Source: Strigops habroptila
Taxonomy: Eukaryota > Chordata > Aves > Psittaciformes > Psittacidae
Direction: 5' to 3'
Length of the DNA: 64,000 nt
Assembly (NCBI RefSeq): GCF_004027225.2
Contig: NC_044278.2
Span: 95,906,743 to 95,970,742 of the forward strand
In this document: in pieces, positions 25,860 through 38,010 of the stretch
How the letters are laid out: every line of letters starts with the position of its first letter
Numbering within the stretch: position 1 is the first letter of the stretch
The notes under the pieces: model-generated
What the model was told of the DNA's origin: nothing
The model's database searches: none
What the model saw: the letters and a program-made list of their open reading frames with translations, nothing else
Position numbers and translations under genes: made by a program

Positions 25860-26400
25860 TGATTTGCAAAAGTTCATTTCAGATTTTTTTTTATAATTAT
25901 TTTCTTTTAATGTAATGTGGTTTTCATTTTTATACTTATTATTTTCAGTATTTCACAATGTGTAACCAGTGATAGCATGTAATTACTTAATTGAAGTATT
26001 CTGTTATTTTAATTATCTTCAAAAATCATAGATGCAAGTGTTATTTAACATTTAGTAGTTTTATCTTCTTTTCTATTTCAAAGTGACTCCCGTTTGTGAT
26101 TTTTGATGCTGACATAAATGCTATGAAATTGTGTAAAAATAATAAAACTAAAAAGTCAACATTAAATTCCTTCGAAACTGGATAATGAAATTCTGAAAAT
26201 CCTGAAAATATTTTTTTTCATTGTAAAAGTGCTAAACCGACAACTTTATGTAAGATATTACAAATATCTAGGTTTTTTCAACTTACTTAGATTTCTATGA
26301 AAATTACGCTTTCAAACAGTACAAAAATCAAGACTGGGAATAAATTCACTCTGGTCTATTACAAAATGCTGTTGTCCAGAGTAGTTTTCATACAAATTTT
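25860..26400. promoter_or_regulatory. AT-rich block with homeodomain-type sites; possible conserved element
   Basis: Strongly AT-rich but not simple-repeat sequence. It contains TAATTA-type cores around 25980-26015 (for example TGTAATTACTTAATTG) and several ATTA motifs. Long AT-rich, repeat-free blocks with such cores are common among vertebrate developmental enhancers, but nothing here proves conservation. It may be ordinary AT-rich DNA. Confidence 0.15.
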
Positions 26401-27403
26401 GTTCAAACAGATAGACCTTTGATCTGGAGCTTTCCCTTCAGAGACAAATCATAATTCCTACTAAACCTGAGAGACACATACATGCCATTACATGCATAAA
26501 TCTTGAGAAAGAATTAGGCTTAAAGTTTGAACAAAACAAAATCATCAGATAGCCAGATAAATTATGATGATGGAAAATGTGACTTAACAGCGACAGCTGA
26601 ATTAATTCAAATTGCTTCTTGTTTGCCATAGGCAAACACATACCACAGGTTAACTCTGAAACTTGCTGCAGTGCTCTTTTTTCATGTGTTAGAATTATTT
26701 TAGCTACATCTACTGAGAAACTGGTTTAGAAATAAAATACATACTGACATTATTATTTTATAAGCATGAAGATTGAATTTATTGCATATTTTGATGTAGT
26801 GTACAATGAAAGAGTGTAAAACATCAGTATTTAGGCAAATACTTTAAAAGTTGCAATGTCTTAATCAGGAGAGTAGCACCTGAGTGTACAGAAAAGCCAG
26901 AAGGAGCTGGACTTTCACACATGTCACCTTAATGAAGAAAATGCACCATCTGATGGGGCTAAATGAGCCCTGCAAAAGTGGTGGGCAAGGTGAGGAAGGG
27001 CCAAGAGAGCACAGTGGAGCTCCTGCACCTTTCAGACATGGCATCCTGGCTTTGGTGAATGTCACAAGAAGAAAAGGAAGAAGGTAGAGAGGAGAGCACT
27101 GAGGTCTGGGCATTACCTGGGACTCCCGTTGTCACCCCTATGCAAAATGAGCTTTATGGTTCCTGGGGGTTGTGACTGTGGGAAATGTATGAGCCCCTAT
27201 TGCAGCTCCTGCATTCAGACCTGGAAACCTCTCTCCCCAGACAAGACAACTGCTGCTGCTAAGTGATGGGATCAGTCAAGTAGTTCAAGTGGTAGCAGGC
27301 TGTGCAGGAGTAGAGAAAGTTCAAGTTTAAAGGCAGCTATCGATGTATGACTAAATGAAGGGAGAGGGAGAATTGTTACACCTGCACATAATGGCGTTTA
27401 TTT
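26401..27403. other. Unique DNA, no gene seen
   Basis: No exon, RNA gene or repeat family recognised. Confidence 0.5.
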
Positions 27404-27436
27404 GGGGGGGGGGGGGGTGAGGGGGGGTGTTGAGGG
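27404..27436 (+). repeat. G-rich tract, possible G-quadruplex
   Basis: A run of fourteen G, then TGA, seven G, and after TGTTGA a further GGG. This is a strong plus-strand G-quadruplex candidate, a likely length polymorphism and a likely assembly weak point. Confidence 0.75.
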
Positions 27437-28839
27437 TCATTTTTTTAATGTAAATAAAACCTTAGAAACTAATTGCTGCCTGCAGTCAGGGCAGTGTGTT
27501 AGAGGGATCTGGCCGAGGAGCCTTTCTGTATGAAGATGCCCCAGTGAGAAACACCGCAGACTGATCGTGGCTGGGAAACTTGCAAGTGTGTCAAAGCTGT
27601 CTCTTCTCTGCACCACATTTCACGTCTGCAACCTTACAGTGAGGAGAATGAAAAAGTGCTCTGACAGCACGTAAAAACCCCAAAGTCACACCCCCCTCCA
27701 AAGCAGAGGCCACCCCCACCTCCCTGTCCCCATTGTGTGTGTGAGATAATTTGTATTCATCCAGATGCTGGGGAAGTTGTATTTCCAAGACGTCTCGCAT
27801 GTGGACTCAACAGGTTCTGAATCACCTGTATGATCCTAAGGGCAGGGGAAATGCAAACCCCTGAGCGCTATTGTGGGCACCCACTCCCTGTAAAACACAG
27901 AAAGCAAAGCAGGACTTTAAGGGCAATCATTCAGGATCCAGGTATCTCAGGGAGCAAGCTCCTTGCCAGCCCCACTATTCCGTGTGGGCATGACAGGCTA
28001 TCAGCCAGAAGTTGCAGGTACCTCCTTTATTTCACTGAGACTTTGTATATTACCCCAGCACCCATCTGAATGCTTTGCGATCTTTTCCCCCTCCCAAACC
28101 TGGGCCTCGTGGAGAGTCTGCTGTCTATTCCTTCTACTATTTGGCTGATATTCAGTTTTTGTGGAGTTTGGGGTTTTTTCGGTGTGGGTTTGGGGTTTTT
28201 TTGAAAGTCTAATTCAACAGAACAATTCAGTGAAAAATACAGTGATAGCTGATTTCTAATGGAAGAATGTGCAGACTTTAGAGGAGGATATGGCAAGAGA
28301 CAGCTCAAAACAGAAGGGTCTAGGACTCCTTTTCTACAAGAAAAGTTTTTTTTCCCCCTGACTTCTCAGAGTGTACTGAGGGACGGGGAGGGTATGAAAG
28401 TCTTTGTGTTTGTTATTGTCACCTTCCCTATCTGTGGAAATTGTGGTACACACAGACACTAATCCTCCTCTAACCAGCGTAAACCCACAATAATCTGCTG
28501 GTTTTGAGCAAACTGGTTAGATTTACCCAGCTGCACCCTCCCTGCGCCACTCCGGTGTCCCCCTGGTGCCCTGAGTAGCTGAGCAAAGCCTTGGGCCAAG
28601 GGCTGAAGGAGGGGAAAACTGAGAGGGCTCCATGTTGCTGTGTTGTGAAGTGACAGATAGAGCCAGCCAGTCAGTGCCCCGGCCCTGCACGTGATGATAT
28701 TCATTTCACACAGCCCCTGCCTGTTCCAGCTGGAACGATAGGAGATGCAAACTTTGACTTCTGCATTTGAAAGAGATATTGTTTGATGGAAGTGTGTGGG
28801 TGGCGGGTAAAACAAGCAGCTAAGTGTCAGCACAAGAAG
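27437..28839. other. Unique DNA with a G/T-rich patch, no gene seen
   Basis: No exon recognised. A G/T-rich patch at about 28157-28203 has GGGGTTTTTT blocks. The surrounding 171-codon minus-strand open frame (28974-28459) shows no domain. Confidence 0.45.
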
Positions 28840-28945
28840 CAAACATTCTCCTTCCCCCCTTCCCGATGTAGTTTTTGACGTAATGAGCATTGCTCCCAAT
28901 TTCCCTTCCAAATAGACATTGCACCCGTCCCCATGGCAACTGTCA
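28840..28945. promoter_or_regulatory. Candidate regulatory element: CRE-like site plus RFX X-box
   Basis: TGACGTAA at 28876-28883 is an ATF/CREB-C/EBP-type site. GTCCCCATGGCAAC at 28927-28940 fits the RFX X-box pattern GTHNCC-AT-RGNAAC. Both are strong consensus matches within about 65 bp, in non-repetitive sequence. RFX X-boxes are known in promoters of ciliary genes. No CpG island or transcript start is visible here, so a distal element is as likely as a promoter. Confidence 0.28.
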
Positions 28946-31704
28946 TACTCAAAAGATGTCCTGTCAGGAGCCATGAAAGGCCCAGAGACATTTGTATTAG
29001 ATGGTCACAACCACGCTAGCTAATGCTTAACAAATACACTACGAGGCTGCATTCGTCAAAACGAAGAGCGCAAACATTTGTGTTCCATTAAACAGAAATT
29101 AATAAGATTCGAATAGGAAGAAACCAAACTGGACTGTTTTTTTGTGTATACAGCTGTGTTATGAAGTAATACAGGGAACATTAGTATGAATAATGATTGC
29201 ACATGTGCATTCAATTTATTTCTTCTACTTCTTATATGGTCTCCTTTAACCCTTTTTCTCTATAGGTTTTTCAGAAATCAAACACAGGTTTAACAGCTGG
29301 GCAAGACAGGGGTTTCAACCGCTCCTTTCACACTACTGAGGTCCAATAGCACTTCTTTATTTAAAGGCAACTCTGGGTCATTGGGAAGTTGTGCTTTTGA
29401 AAAATGTTCACGTACTTGACGACTGAGCACACAAATGTGGTGGTCTGATTTTTACCAAGGAAAAGAAGTGCTCTGGTCTCTAAACAAGGCAGGTCGCATC
29501 CTGAATTGCTGTGTGTCGTCCTACCTTCCTTGGCTACGGGGAAGAGGAGCTGATTTATCCCAGCTGAGGATCTGGCCTCAGGTCCAGGCATTAAAAAAAT
29601 AACAATAAAGAATCACGTTTCCAGCTCAGCTGAAAATCAAAAGTGAAAGTTCAGGAAGACAGCGGACCCTCCTCCCACGACAGCCCTTCTCCTGGCTCCC
29701 TGTCACCCAACATGATTTCGAGCATTTCCTTCCACTCATTGCTGCAAGTAAATAACAAAAGTGGACTGTGTCACACAGACTGACAATGACAGTCTGTACT
29801 CAACTTTACAGGCCACAAAAGGCTATGGTAGCTTTTCTTTCTCCGGTCAGCTTAACCTCACTCCTTTTCTTCCAAGAAGGAAAAAAAGAGAAATTAAAAA
29901 AAAAGGAAAGTTGGCCAGGGTCCTGGCTCAGCAATGGGCCCAGGCCAACTGCCCTGTGCATGTGTGTGTACCAGTGCCTGGATGCCTCTGTCTTCACTGC
30001 ACATAACTCTTCTTCACTTATCATTTCCCTGTTTTAACCTCCTATCTTCACAGGCAGCACAAATAATAACCACAGGGTCTGTATTCCCATTACTTCTATT
30101 CCTGCAAGGCCTAGTTTTGCAACAGTTTGAATACTTAAATATTTGTGCCAGGACTCTTACCTCCCCCCCAACCCTTTCTCCTCACACTCCCACCTTTTTC
30201 TTTTCATCTGTGAAACTCCTATTATCCTCCCAAGCCTCCATCTCTCAGGCTGAACTGAGTAAGACCTTTATCCCAGGCTGGGCAAGTGGGAGTGGAGGCA
30301 GCAAATGGAAAACATTTCTTTTCCTAGAGGTAATTACAAAACAGGAATTTGCTATTCCATCAGCATGCACATCTCCAGACCTGGACTTCTGCAGAAAAGC
30401 TAACTTTCACTTAATCCGTTGGATAGGTAGCCATTCTTCTGGAGAAATTTCACCATGCCACACTCCCATAATCGTGTCCTTTGTTTCTCTAAGCATACAG
30501 GACAGGATAACATCCGAAGCAGACCAACGGTCTTCCTCCAGACAAACCACTGTGATCAAACACAAATGAGCTCTGAGCAGTTCTAAATGACCACAAAAAA
30601 AGCCCTGGCTTGAGCTCATCTCTGTTATTGCATCTCCTGTGTGTGCCATGCAGTCCTATGCAATGATGGGTCCTCTCCATCTACATGTAGCATCTTCCAT
30701 CTTCCTGAACACCTCTAGGCCTTGAAGATACCCAGCCCTGGAGCAAGGCAGAAACATTTGTCCACAGCACGCGTTTTAAATTGGAAAATGCCTGTTTTCT
30801 GAAACCAAAATAATATTAAAGCTGTCTTTTTCAGCAAAACTTCTGTTCAGAAGCTCCTGACCAATCTCCCCTCCAACGAGGGGAGACAACTGCCACAGAA
30901 GGCACTTCTTGGTGCAGCCACTCAGTTGGGGTTTCAGAGACTTGGCTCAAGTCCTGCCCTCAAACTCTGAAAAAGAGATTTAAATGGTGTCTGTACCCTT
31001 CTAGTATCATCAGCTGTTCGTGTGTGTGATAAGCAGGTAGTAAAATCTGTCTCTCCCTCTGAATACTTCTGAAAAAAATTGGTTTTGCAATGCACTGCAA
31101 TAAGAATTAAAAAAAACTAAAACAGAACAACAAACCCCCAAAACTTTTCTAGTGAAACAAAATTCACTGTTTATCCCCTTTCTTACCTTTCTTTAATCAT
31201 CAGCTTCAAGGAGAATAAATCAATATTCAGTATTCCCATATGGGGTTCGGTTTTCCTCCTGCTTAGCTTATGTATCTAATAATATGCAGGATGAACAATC
31301 CTTGCCATATTTATGAGCTAAAGTCACAATAATGGATGCCACTTTTAATGCTAAACCTTTCAGGAGTAGTCCATACTTCCCAGCCTATATCCATATAAAA
31401 GATTCCAAGGTTTCATAATCTTGTGTTTGACATATGACACATTCTCTCAGCTCAGGCCATTGTTTTAGTGAAGCCTTGGAGTCCTTGCAGTCTTCAAGCC
31501 CCCGTACAGAAGCTTTGAATGGTGTTTCTGGGCTAAAATCAGGGCGCAGTTTTTGATGTTTGTCACTCCTTAGCTGGACAACACAGTATATGACAGGAGC
31601 CATCAGCACTCAAGAAATGTGGTCCATGCCTAAGCTTGTCACTCATTCTTGCCTCTCTACAATGTTCTCCTATAGTGTTTAAAAGAAGCTTGAAGTTTAT
31701 ATTT
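28946..31704. other. Unique DNA, no supported gene
   Basis: Contains a 211-codon plus-strand open frame (29934-30569) that starts at an ATG but is rich in Ser, Leu, Thr and Pro and has no recognisable domain, signal or partner exon. I regard it as chance. An A/C-rich patch lies at about 31108-31145. Confidence 0.45.
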
Positions 31705-31935
31705 TAAACTTTAATAGAAGAAGTAGAAGAAAAGACTGGCAACCCAGGAGGAATACAGAGATGCTGTCTGAGTATGCAAGATCAGGGTTAGGAAAGCCAG
31801 AGCGCACCTGAAGGATGATGAGGAAAGACTTCCCCAGGTAATACCTATCAGCAGCAAAGGGAAGAGCAGGGAAAATGTGGGCTCACTGCTGAATAGGGCA
31901 GGAGGGCTAGTGACAAAGGACATGGAAAAACATGC
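31705..31935 (+). mobile_element. CR1 LINE internal fragment (sense)
   Basis: Matches the segment of CR1 ORF2 between the endonuclease and reverse-transcriptase domains. The run from about 31735 to 31925 includes TCAGGGTTAGGAAAGCCAGA, GGAAAGACTTCCCCAGGTA, AATGTGGGCTCACTGCTGAA and GGGCTAGTGACAAAGGACAT, in consensus order. It lacks the 3' UTR and octamer tail, so it is truncated at both ends, unlike a typical 5'-truncated insertion. Confidence 0.7.
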
Positions 31936-33879
31936 CTGAGCAACCTGAAGCGGGGCTTAGGAAGCATACAGATACCAAACATAAAATTGCCTTCTTGCCA
32001 TTTCTCTTTTGAGATTGCTCCATAAGCAAGACGGCAAAATCTCTGGCAGGCCTCTGGCCTCCCTCATTTCTGAGCAAACTTCTTTTTATAAGCTGATAGT
32101 TAAGTGCCCAAAATATCTGTAGTCAAAGCTGAACAACCTGAACAACCTGAACTGATAAAAGTCAAACTCCAGAAAGATATTGCCTTGTGTGTATTAGACA
32201 AAAATTCTACCCTTGTTTACTTGAAATCTGTATTTCATTTAGTTAGTCTACATGAATATCTGGTTATGACTGCAGTGTGAAAGTTTTGGTAATAGTCTTT
32301 ATAACATTGAATGCCCTGGCCCAAATATTTTCCTTTATGTCAGTGAAATTTCTGATAATAAATTGTGATACCCTGTATTAAAATAAAGAGACCTTACTTA
32401 GCTTCTTTAGTCAAAAATGTAACATAGCACTCAGAAAAGCTTGAAAATTTTCCAGAAGACAGGTTTTCTATCAGAAAGTGTCTGATTTTACAAAATGGAA
32501 ATGTTTCACAAGCATCTTACTGAAACCTCGGCACTTAATTGCAAATGTAACGTTTAATTTTAGTTCTATTGAACTGTCCATCAATTATTCCATTCTGGTC
32601 TACACCATGAAAACCTCTGAGTTTTGAATGGAAATGATGAATCTCTGAATGACAGAGGTGGAGAAAATGAATAAGGACTCCTCTTCCACTCTCACCCAGG
32701 ACAAGAACCTGAAGGAGGGAGAGGGAGTCAAATGCATAGAGCAGACATCAGGCTGAAAGAAAGGAAAAAGATACAAAGACATCGACTCCAGTAGAGAAAG
32801 TCTCTAAGCCATGATTCCTCGAAGATGACAAGAATATTCCAGTGAAGAATCACGATTTGTTTGTTGTTTGATGTTTCATACAGGATGTCTGGTTCAGGGC
32901 AAAATGCGTCTTTGATCTTATGTTCCCAGGGAGGTAGGAATTGGGGTTTCCGACTAGTAGCAAAATTTTGTTTCCACCTGTGTACTTTCTGCCTGTTTGT
33001 TCTATCCTTACAACAATCTTTATTAAATTTTAAGTTTAGGATATCTTAAAAAGCACAAAGGAGAAAACAATGAAGCATAGGAGAGAAACTTCAGTGAAAC
33101 TCCTTTGAAGCAGGCAGTAATGGGACCGACCGAACACTTTTCAGACTAACACTGTCCATAATTCATTTTGTTATTTCTGCAAAGTGTACTCTGCCCTATG
33201 TAACAACACAAACATAAGGATAATTTATAGGCCTGGGTTTCTGCTCTTTAAGTCTGCAATCTGGAAGAATTTAGGTCAGGTGTACCTTTTCAGTATTTGG
33301 GAGAAGGGTTTCATCCATTTTCCTCAGGGGACCAAGAGAGGCCTGAATCATGAAAATTATTTAGCTGGGGTCAAATTCTAGATTGGAGATGTCATCTTTA
33401 ATTCTTAATGTCCTTGGCTCTTCCTATTGGCATGAGAACTGCAATGTTTTACTATTTTGAAAAGTTTATTTCTTATTAATATAATTTTTTAATGTAAACT
33501 TAAAAAAAACCAACATAATCATTCCAGGATGAAGTATGAAAATTGTTAGAAAGAATCTTTACAGTTTATTGAAACATTTTCTAATTATGATGTGAAGATA
33601 TATATTTACTGGCCCTTTAAAATTATAATTATTTTTCCAGGACACTGGAAGGTCTTCTAAGATCTGTTACAATCCAATATAAAATACTTGTTCAGGGAGA
33701 TTTCATATCACAAACTATTGAGCTATTTATCTTTATGCTATGCCTGGCATGTATATATGTAGCAAGTTTGCAAGTTTTAGGCTGTCAGGACTGTTTCTTC
33801 AGAAACAGCCTTGGATGGAAATAATTTTTCTAAATTAAATAAATATGTTGTTTCTGATTTTCCAAAATACCCAATGGAA
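31936..33879. other. Unique AT-rich DNA, no gene seen
   Basis: No exon, RNA gene or repeat family recognised. A short direct repeat of GAACAACCT occurs near 32132-32150. Confidence 0.5.
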
Positions 33880-34120
33880 CTAGCTCACGTTCTAGATCAA
33901 TGGCCTGAAAAATTTCACTTCGAAATATGATGACACTTTTTAATTAGTGAAGCACCTCTCCAGGCAAGTTTTCCCATTGATTTTAGCAGGGCTGTTTATC
34001 TGGGTTTTCATTTTAGCCAAATATTGGGATGGAGCACTATGCACAGGTGTCTCTACAATCAACATTATTTTGTAATTAAAGCACATAATTGATGCTTTCC
34101 AGGGTATTTGGACTTTTTAA
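33880..34120. promoter_or_regulatory. Candidate conserved noncoding element rich in TAATTA cores
   Basis: Repeat-free sequence with TAATTA at 33941-33946 and again at 34073-34078, an ATAATTGATG at about 34085-34094, and ATCAATGG near 33896. This clustering resembles homeodomain-bound developmental enhancers. The CCCATTGATTTTAGCAGGGC segment (about 33972) also weakly resembles the ancient palindromic repeats elsewhere in this window, so an exapted old repeat is possible. This is inference only. Confidence 0.25.
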
Positions 34121-35299
34121 AAGAAATGAGGATTGGCGGTTTTCTTAAGAAAAAGAAAATTCCAACCCTTTAATGAATAAGCATTTTTGTGGTCATATTC
34201 TGAATCATTTTAGACATGATCCCCAAATCCTTTACTGTGTTGTTGGCTTGCATAAATTGTGTTCAGGACTCCAAGTTAGGAAGTGTAGGTGTAGGAAATA
34301 AAACTTTTTGAAGGCTTTGGCCTCTCCAAAATCAGTAACTCAAATTGTGCTGGGAGCTCTGGGTACAGCAAACCACTGTGGACACAAATTCAGGTTGTGT
34401 GAGGTTGTTACTGTGCCCCTTGGTAGCACACTGACTACAGCCTCTAGGAATCAATGGAGGGATCCCACAGAGACAGAGTTTTAAATGAGCTCTTAGGGAT
34501 AATGGCTTCTTTACAGAAGGGGAACAAGAGCATCACCAAACTTTTATCTTCACAATACCATGGAACATTAAAAATGTATAGGTACAGATGTGCATATGGA
34601 GAGCAACGGTAGCCCTGAACAAATTCAACCATCATTTAAAACCATGTGACAGCAGCGAGGAACCGAAGGCAAAATGGGCTCCAGGATGTCTATGACTTCA
34701 CTGTCTGCTTGCACTTATACATTGTTTTAGCTTAAATTTTTCTGCAAGCAGGTCTTTGTCTTGTGTAAGATATGCTTCTTGTTAGCTTTGGCAAGAACTA
34801 CACAACTATCTCTCTTCTCAGTTCTCTGCCAGAAAGGTAAATTGGATGTGCAGGAAGACTTGGGACTGCTCCATAAAGTGTTATCCATAGAAACAGAGTC
34901 AGAGAGTCATACAGATGTGCCAGAAAGGCTATCATATCATCAGGACCGATTTTTGCAGGATAAAATAGGCCATGTTTTGTTTCTTGATTTGTGTTTGTGG
35001 GGTTTTTGTTGTTGGGGTTTTGGGGTTTTTTGGAGGTTTTTTTTTGGTTTTGGGTTTTTTTTAATCAAGTTACTTCCATATCATGTTGTCTACCTGGAGT
35101 TTCCCTAAATCACAGTCTTCCATACAGACAGCTAGTCATGAGGTGAAGACTTTTGGGCCAATAACTTAAATTACTTTGGCTTTCCAAAACGTTTGCTTTG
35201 TTTCTCTTGTGAATTCATTTCATTTTTACTCTCCATTGCTCATCACAGTATCTTTCCCCACTTTAGTCCCAGAGTGGTTTATTGTGATGAAAGCACTCA
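34121..35299. other. Unique DNA with a G/T-rich simple-sequence patch
   Basis: No gene seen. At about 34988-35065 the plus strand is almost only G and T, with repeated GGGGTTTT and GGTTTTTTTT blocks. This G-rich low-complexity patch accounts for the Phe/Gly/Trp-rich open frame at 34761-35108. Confidence 0.55.
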
Positions 35300-35880
35300 T
35301 AACATACTCAGATTACCTATTCTTCATTTTTTGATCAGGTCTTTAGGTCTTGCACTGTGCAAAACTTTCTTTTTTTCTCAGCATTGGAATATTTTTCCTG
35401 GTTCATTTTTTGCATCTTCTTCAGTTTTTCAAAATCTTTTTATGAATATGGGACAACCAGAACTGTACATAATGTTCCAACATCTGTGTCCCTGCAGCTA
35501 TGTACAAATGTAAAATTATATCTGTATTTCCACGGGTTGTTCCTCTCTTTTTACATTTAAGGCTTGTTTTAGCTACAGCATTGCAGTGCGAACTCTAAGG
35601 CAACTCCTTGCTCATGAGTCTCAAGTTCTTCTCAGAGGCATTGCCTTCCTGAGCCCCAGCGTGTGTGGCCATCCTTGTCTTCCTTGGTGCCACATGCTGA
35701 TTTCTGGGGTTTGCCTGTATTAGAACACATGCTCTTAGTATGTTAGGTTCATATAATTTTGTACATCTGCCCAGCCTTCACAGTCATGTACCACTCTACC
35801 GGGTTTTATGTCATTAAGACATTTTCAGTACTAATTTACGTTCCTGTCTAGAACGATACAGATAGAGATGATACAGATGA
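35300..35880 (-). mobile_element. Ancient CR1/L3-like LINE fragment (antisense)
   Basis: Read on the plus strand, this is the reverse complement of a CR1-type reverse-transcriptase segment. Blocks include TTGCATCTTCTTCAGTTTTT (about 35410), GACAACCAGAACTGTACATA (about 35451), ATTATATCTGTATTTC with CGGGTTGTTCCTCTC (about 35514-35548), AATTTTGTACATCTGCC (about 35755) and a diverged CATTAAGACATTTTCAGTA block (about 35813). Order and orientation agree with the 2985-3960 fragment, but divergence is greater. The ends are approximate. Confidence 0.6.
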
Positions 35881-36759
35881 TACAGAGTAGCGTCATCACC
35901 AGCACTAATTTGCACAGATTTCTGTTGTAAATATTTCCATTATCAGGTGATTTTCTGCTAAAAGCGCTGTTTTAGGATCTGCCAATTATTTGGTTCTTCA
36001 CCTACTCCAGAACTGTTTCACAGCTTCTGTATTTTGCAGTGATACATAGGTGCATGGTTTGATATTAAACTAAGTAGCATTCAGTAAGTGTTTTACATCT
36101 ATACAGTGCCTTTCATCATCAGACACTGAAACCCACTTTTTTAACATGGTTTATTTTTCTATAAATCATCTTGACTGGCAATATTTTGTCACCTGTTATT
36201 TCCTTATTACAGATCAGTGGAAAGTTTCCTTTCTTCTTTATTCCACTGAAAAATGCAAATTGAAATAAACTGATATGTTTTCTGAAATCATGTTAATTTT
36301 CTCAAACTATTTCAGATGAAAAAAAGTGTGTCTATGTATGGGTACAAGCAGAACATGAAATAAAGAGCTGAAAAGTATTGGGCTAAAAACCTGAGTATTT
36401 TAATTTTTCAGTCTGAAATATTTAATCTAAAAATTTGCTTCAGTGCCGTTGTAAGAACATTTCATACTTGAATACCAAATAAAATACATTTTTATGGTCA
36501 AATAAAGCAATTTCTCCAATCAGTTGTGGGGTTTTTTAACATCTCATCAACCTAGAAGAACTTAAAGACTGGAATTGCAAATGGATTAGGAAATACTTTA
36601 ATTCACTCATCTGCTTCCTCTATTGATGAATGCCATTTCGTCTTCTCCATTTTTTTCCTAAAATTTCTGTCAGGTGAGAGACCCTCTCATTACTTTTGTT
36701 TATAATTACCATAATTACCTGTTTGTTTTCATGAATCTCGGCACAATGTCAACATCTCC
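35881..36759. other. Unique AT-rich DNA, no gene seen
   Basis: No exon or clear repeat. A small GATACAGAT direct repeat occurs at about 35855-35886. TACAGTGCCTTTCATCATCAG near 36103 weakly recalls another ancient amniote repeat, but it is too short to call. Confidence 0.45.
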
Positions 36760-38010
36760 TGTAGTGGGATGACCATGGTTGGACAGCAGGTGCCCACCAA
36801 AGCTGCTCTATCACTGCCCTCCTCAGCTGGACAGGGGAGAGAAAACACAACAAAAGGCTTGAGGGTCAAGATAAGGGCAGGGAGAGATCACTCAGCAATT
36901 ACTGTCATTAGCAAAACAGACTCGACTTAGGAAAATGAGTTTAATTTATTACCAATCCAATCACAGTAGGATAATGAGAAATAAAACCAAATCCTAGAAG
37001 CGCCTTCTCCTTACCCCTCCTTTCTTCCAAGGCTCAACTTTACTCCTGATTTTCAGTACCTCCTCCCCACAGCAGCAACACAAGGGGACAGGGAATGAAG
37101 GTTGTGGTCAGTTCATTACATGTTGTCTCTGCTGCTCCTTCCTCCTCTGCGGAGGACTCCTCACACTCTTCCCTTGCTCCAGTGAGGGGTTCCTCCCACA
37201 GGAGACGGTTCTCCAGGAACTTCTCCAACATGAACCCTTCCCACAGGCTGCAGTCCTTCAGGAACAACCTGCTCCACGTGGGTCCCTTCTATGGGGTGCA
37301 GTCCTTCAGGAACAGAATGCTCCAGTGTGGGTCCCTTCCATAGGTGCAGCCCTTCAGGAACAGACTGCTCCAGCATGGGTCCCTTCCATGGGGTGCAGTC
37401 CTTCAGGAACACACCGCTCCAGAGTGGGTTCCTTCCATGGGTACAGCCCTTCAGGAACACACTGCTCCAGTGTGGGTCCCCTGCAGGGTCACAAGTCCTG
37501 CAGCAAATCTGCTCCATTGCGGGTTTCTCTTCCAACGGGGCCACAGGTCCTGCCAGGAGCTTGCTCCAGCACAGGCTTCCCACGGGGTCACAGCCTCCTT
37601 CAGGTATCCCCCTGCACCAGTGTGGGGTCCTGCATGTGCTGCAGGGGCACAGCCTGCCTCACCGTGGGCTGCACCATGGACTGCAGGGGAATCTCTGCTC
37701 TGGTTCCTGGAGCACCTCCTCCCCTCCTTCTGCACTGCCGTTGGTGTCTGCAGAGCTGTTTCTCTCATGTATTCTCATACCTCTCTCCAACTGCAGGTTG
37801 TTGCACAGGTTTTTCCCCCTTCTGAAATACATTATCCCGGAGGTGCTACCACCTGCCACTGATGCGCTCAGCCTTGGCCAGCAGTGGGTCCATGTTGGGG
37901 CTGTCTGGCATTGGCTCTATTGGACAAGGGGGAAGCTTCTGACAGCCTCTCACATAAGCCACCCCTTTAGCGCCTCCACTACCAAAACCTTGCCACCCGA
38001 ACCCAATACA
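36760..38010 (-). mobile_element. Solo LTR of an avian endogenous retrovirus
   Basis: On the minus strand the element starts TGTATTGGG (38010) and ends CCCACTACA (36760), giving the TGTA...TACA termini expected of an LTR. It has an AATAAA polyadenylation signal (complement of 36945-36950) about 190 bp before the 3' end, marking the R/U5 boundary. The U3 part contains five to six ~48-bp tandem units (see 37199-37490). No gag, pol, env or second LTR flanks it, so it is a solo LTR, usually left by recombination between the two LTRs of a provirus. The flanking bases (TCTCC left, GCTTC right) are not a matching target-site duplication. The class (ERV1, K or L) is not determined. Confidence 0.85.
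37199..37490 (-). repeat. 48-bp minisatellite inside the LTR
   Basis: Tandem units begin at about 37249, 37297, 37345, 37394 and 37442 (spacing 48-49 bp), each with a TGCAGYCCTTCAGGAACA core and a GCTCCAGNGTGGGTCCCTTC second half. A more diverged unit precedes them. Because 48 is divisible by three, several overlapping open frames run through it on both strands, up to 251 codons. These are by-products. Copy number is likely to vary between individuals or LTR copies. Confidence 0.93.

Noticed and set aside
28459..28974. 171-codon minus-strand open frame
   Set aside because: No recognisable family, and it overlaps the CRE/X-box motifs and a GC-rich patch. Chance is the simpler explanation.
29934..30569. 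211-codon plus-strand open frame starting at an ATG
   Set aside because: It has no domain, low-complexity Ser/Leu/Thr/Pro composition, no CpG island or partner exon, and a length still expected occasionally by chance in 64 kb over six frames.
36100..36150. TACAGTGCCTTTCATCATCAG as a second ancient SINE
   Set aside because: Too short, and with no recognisable downstream core.
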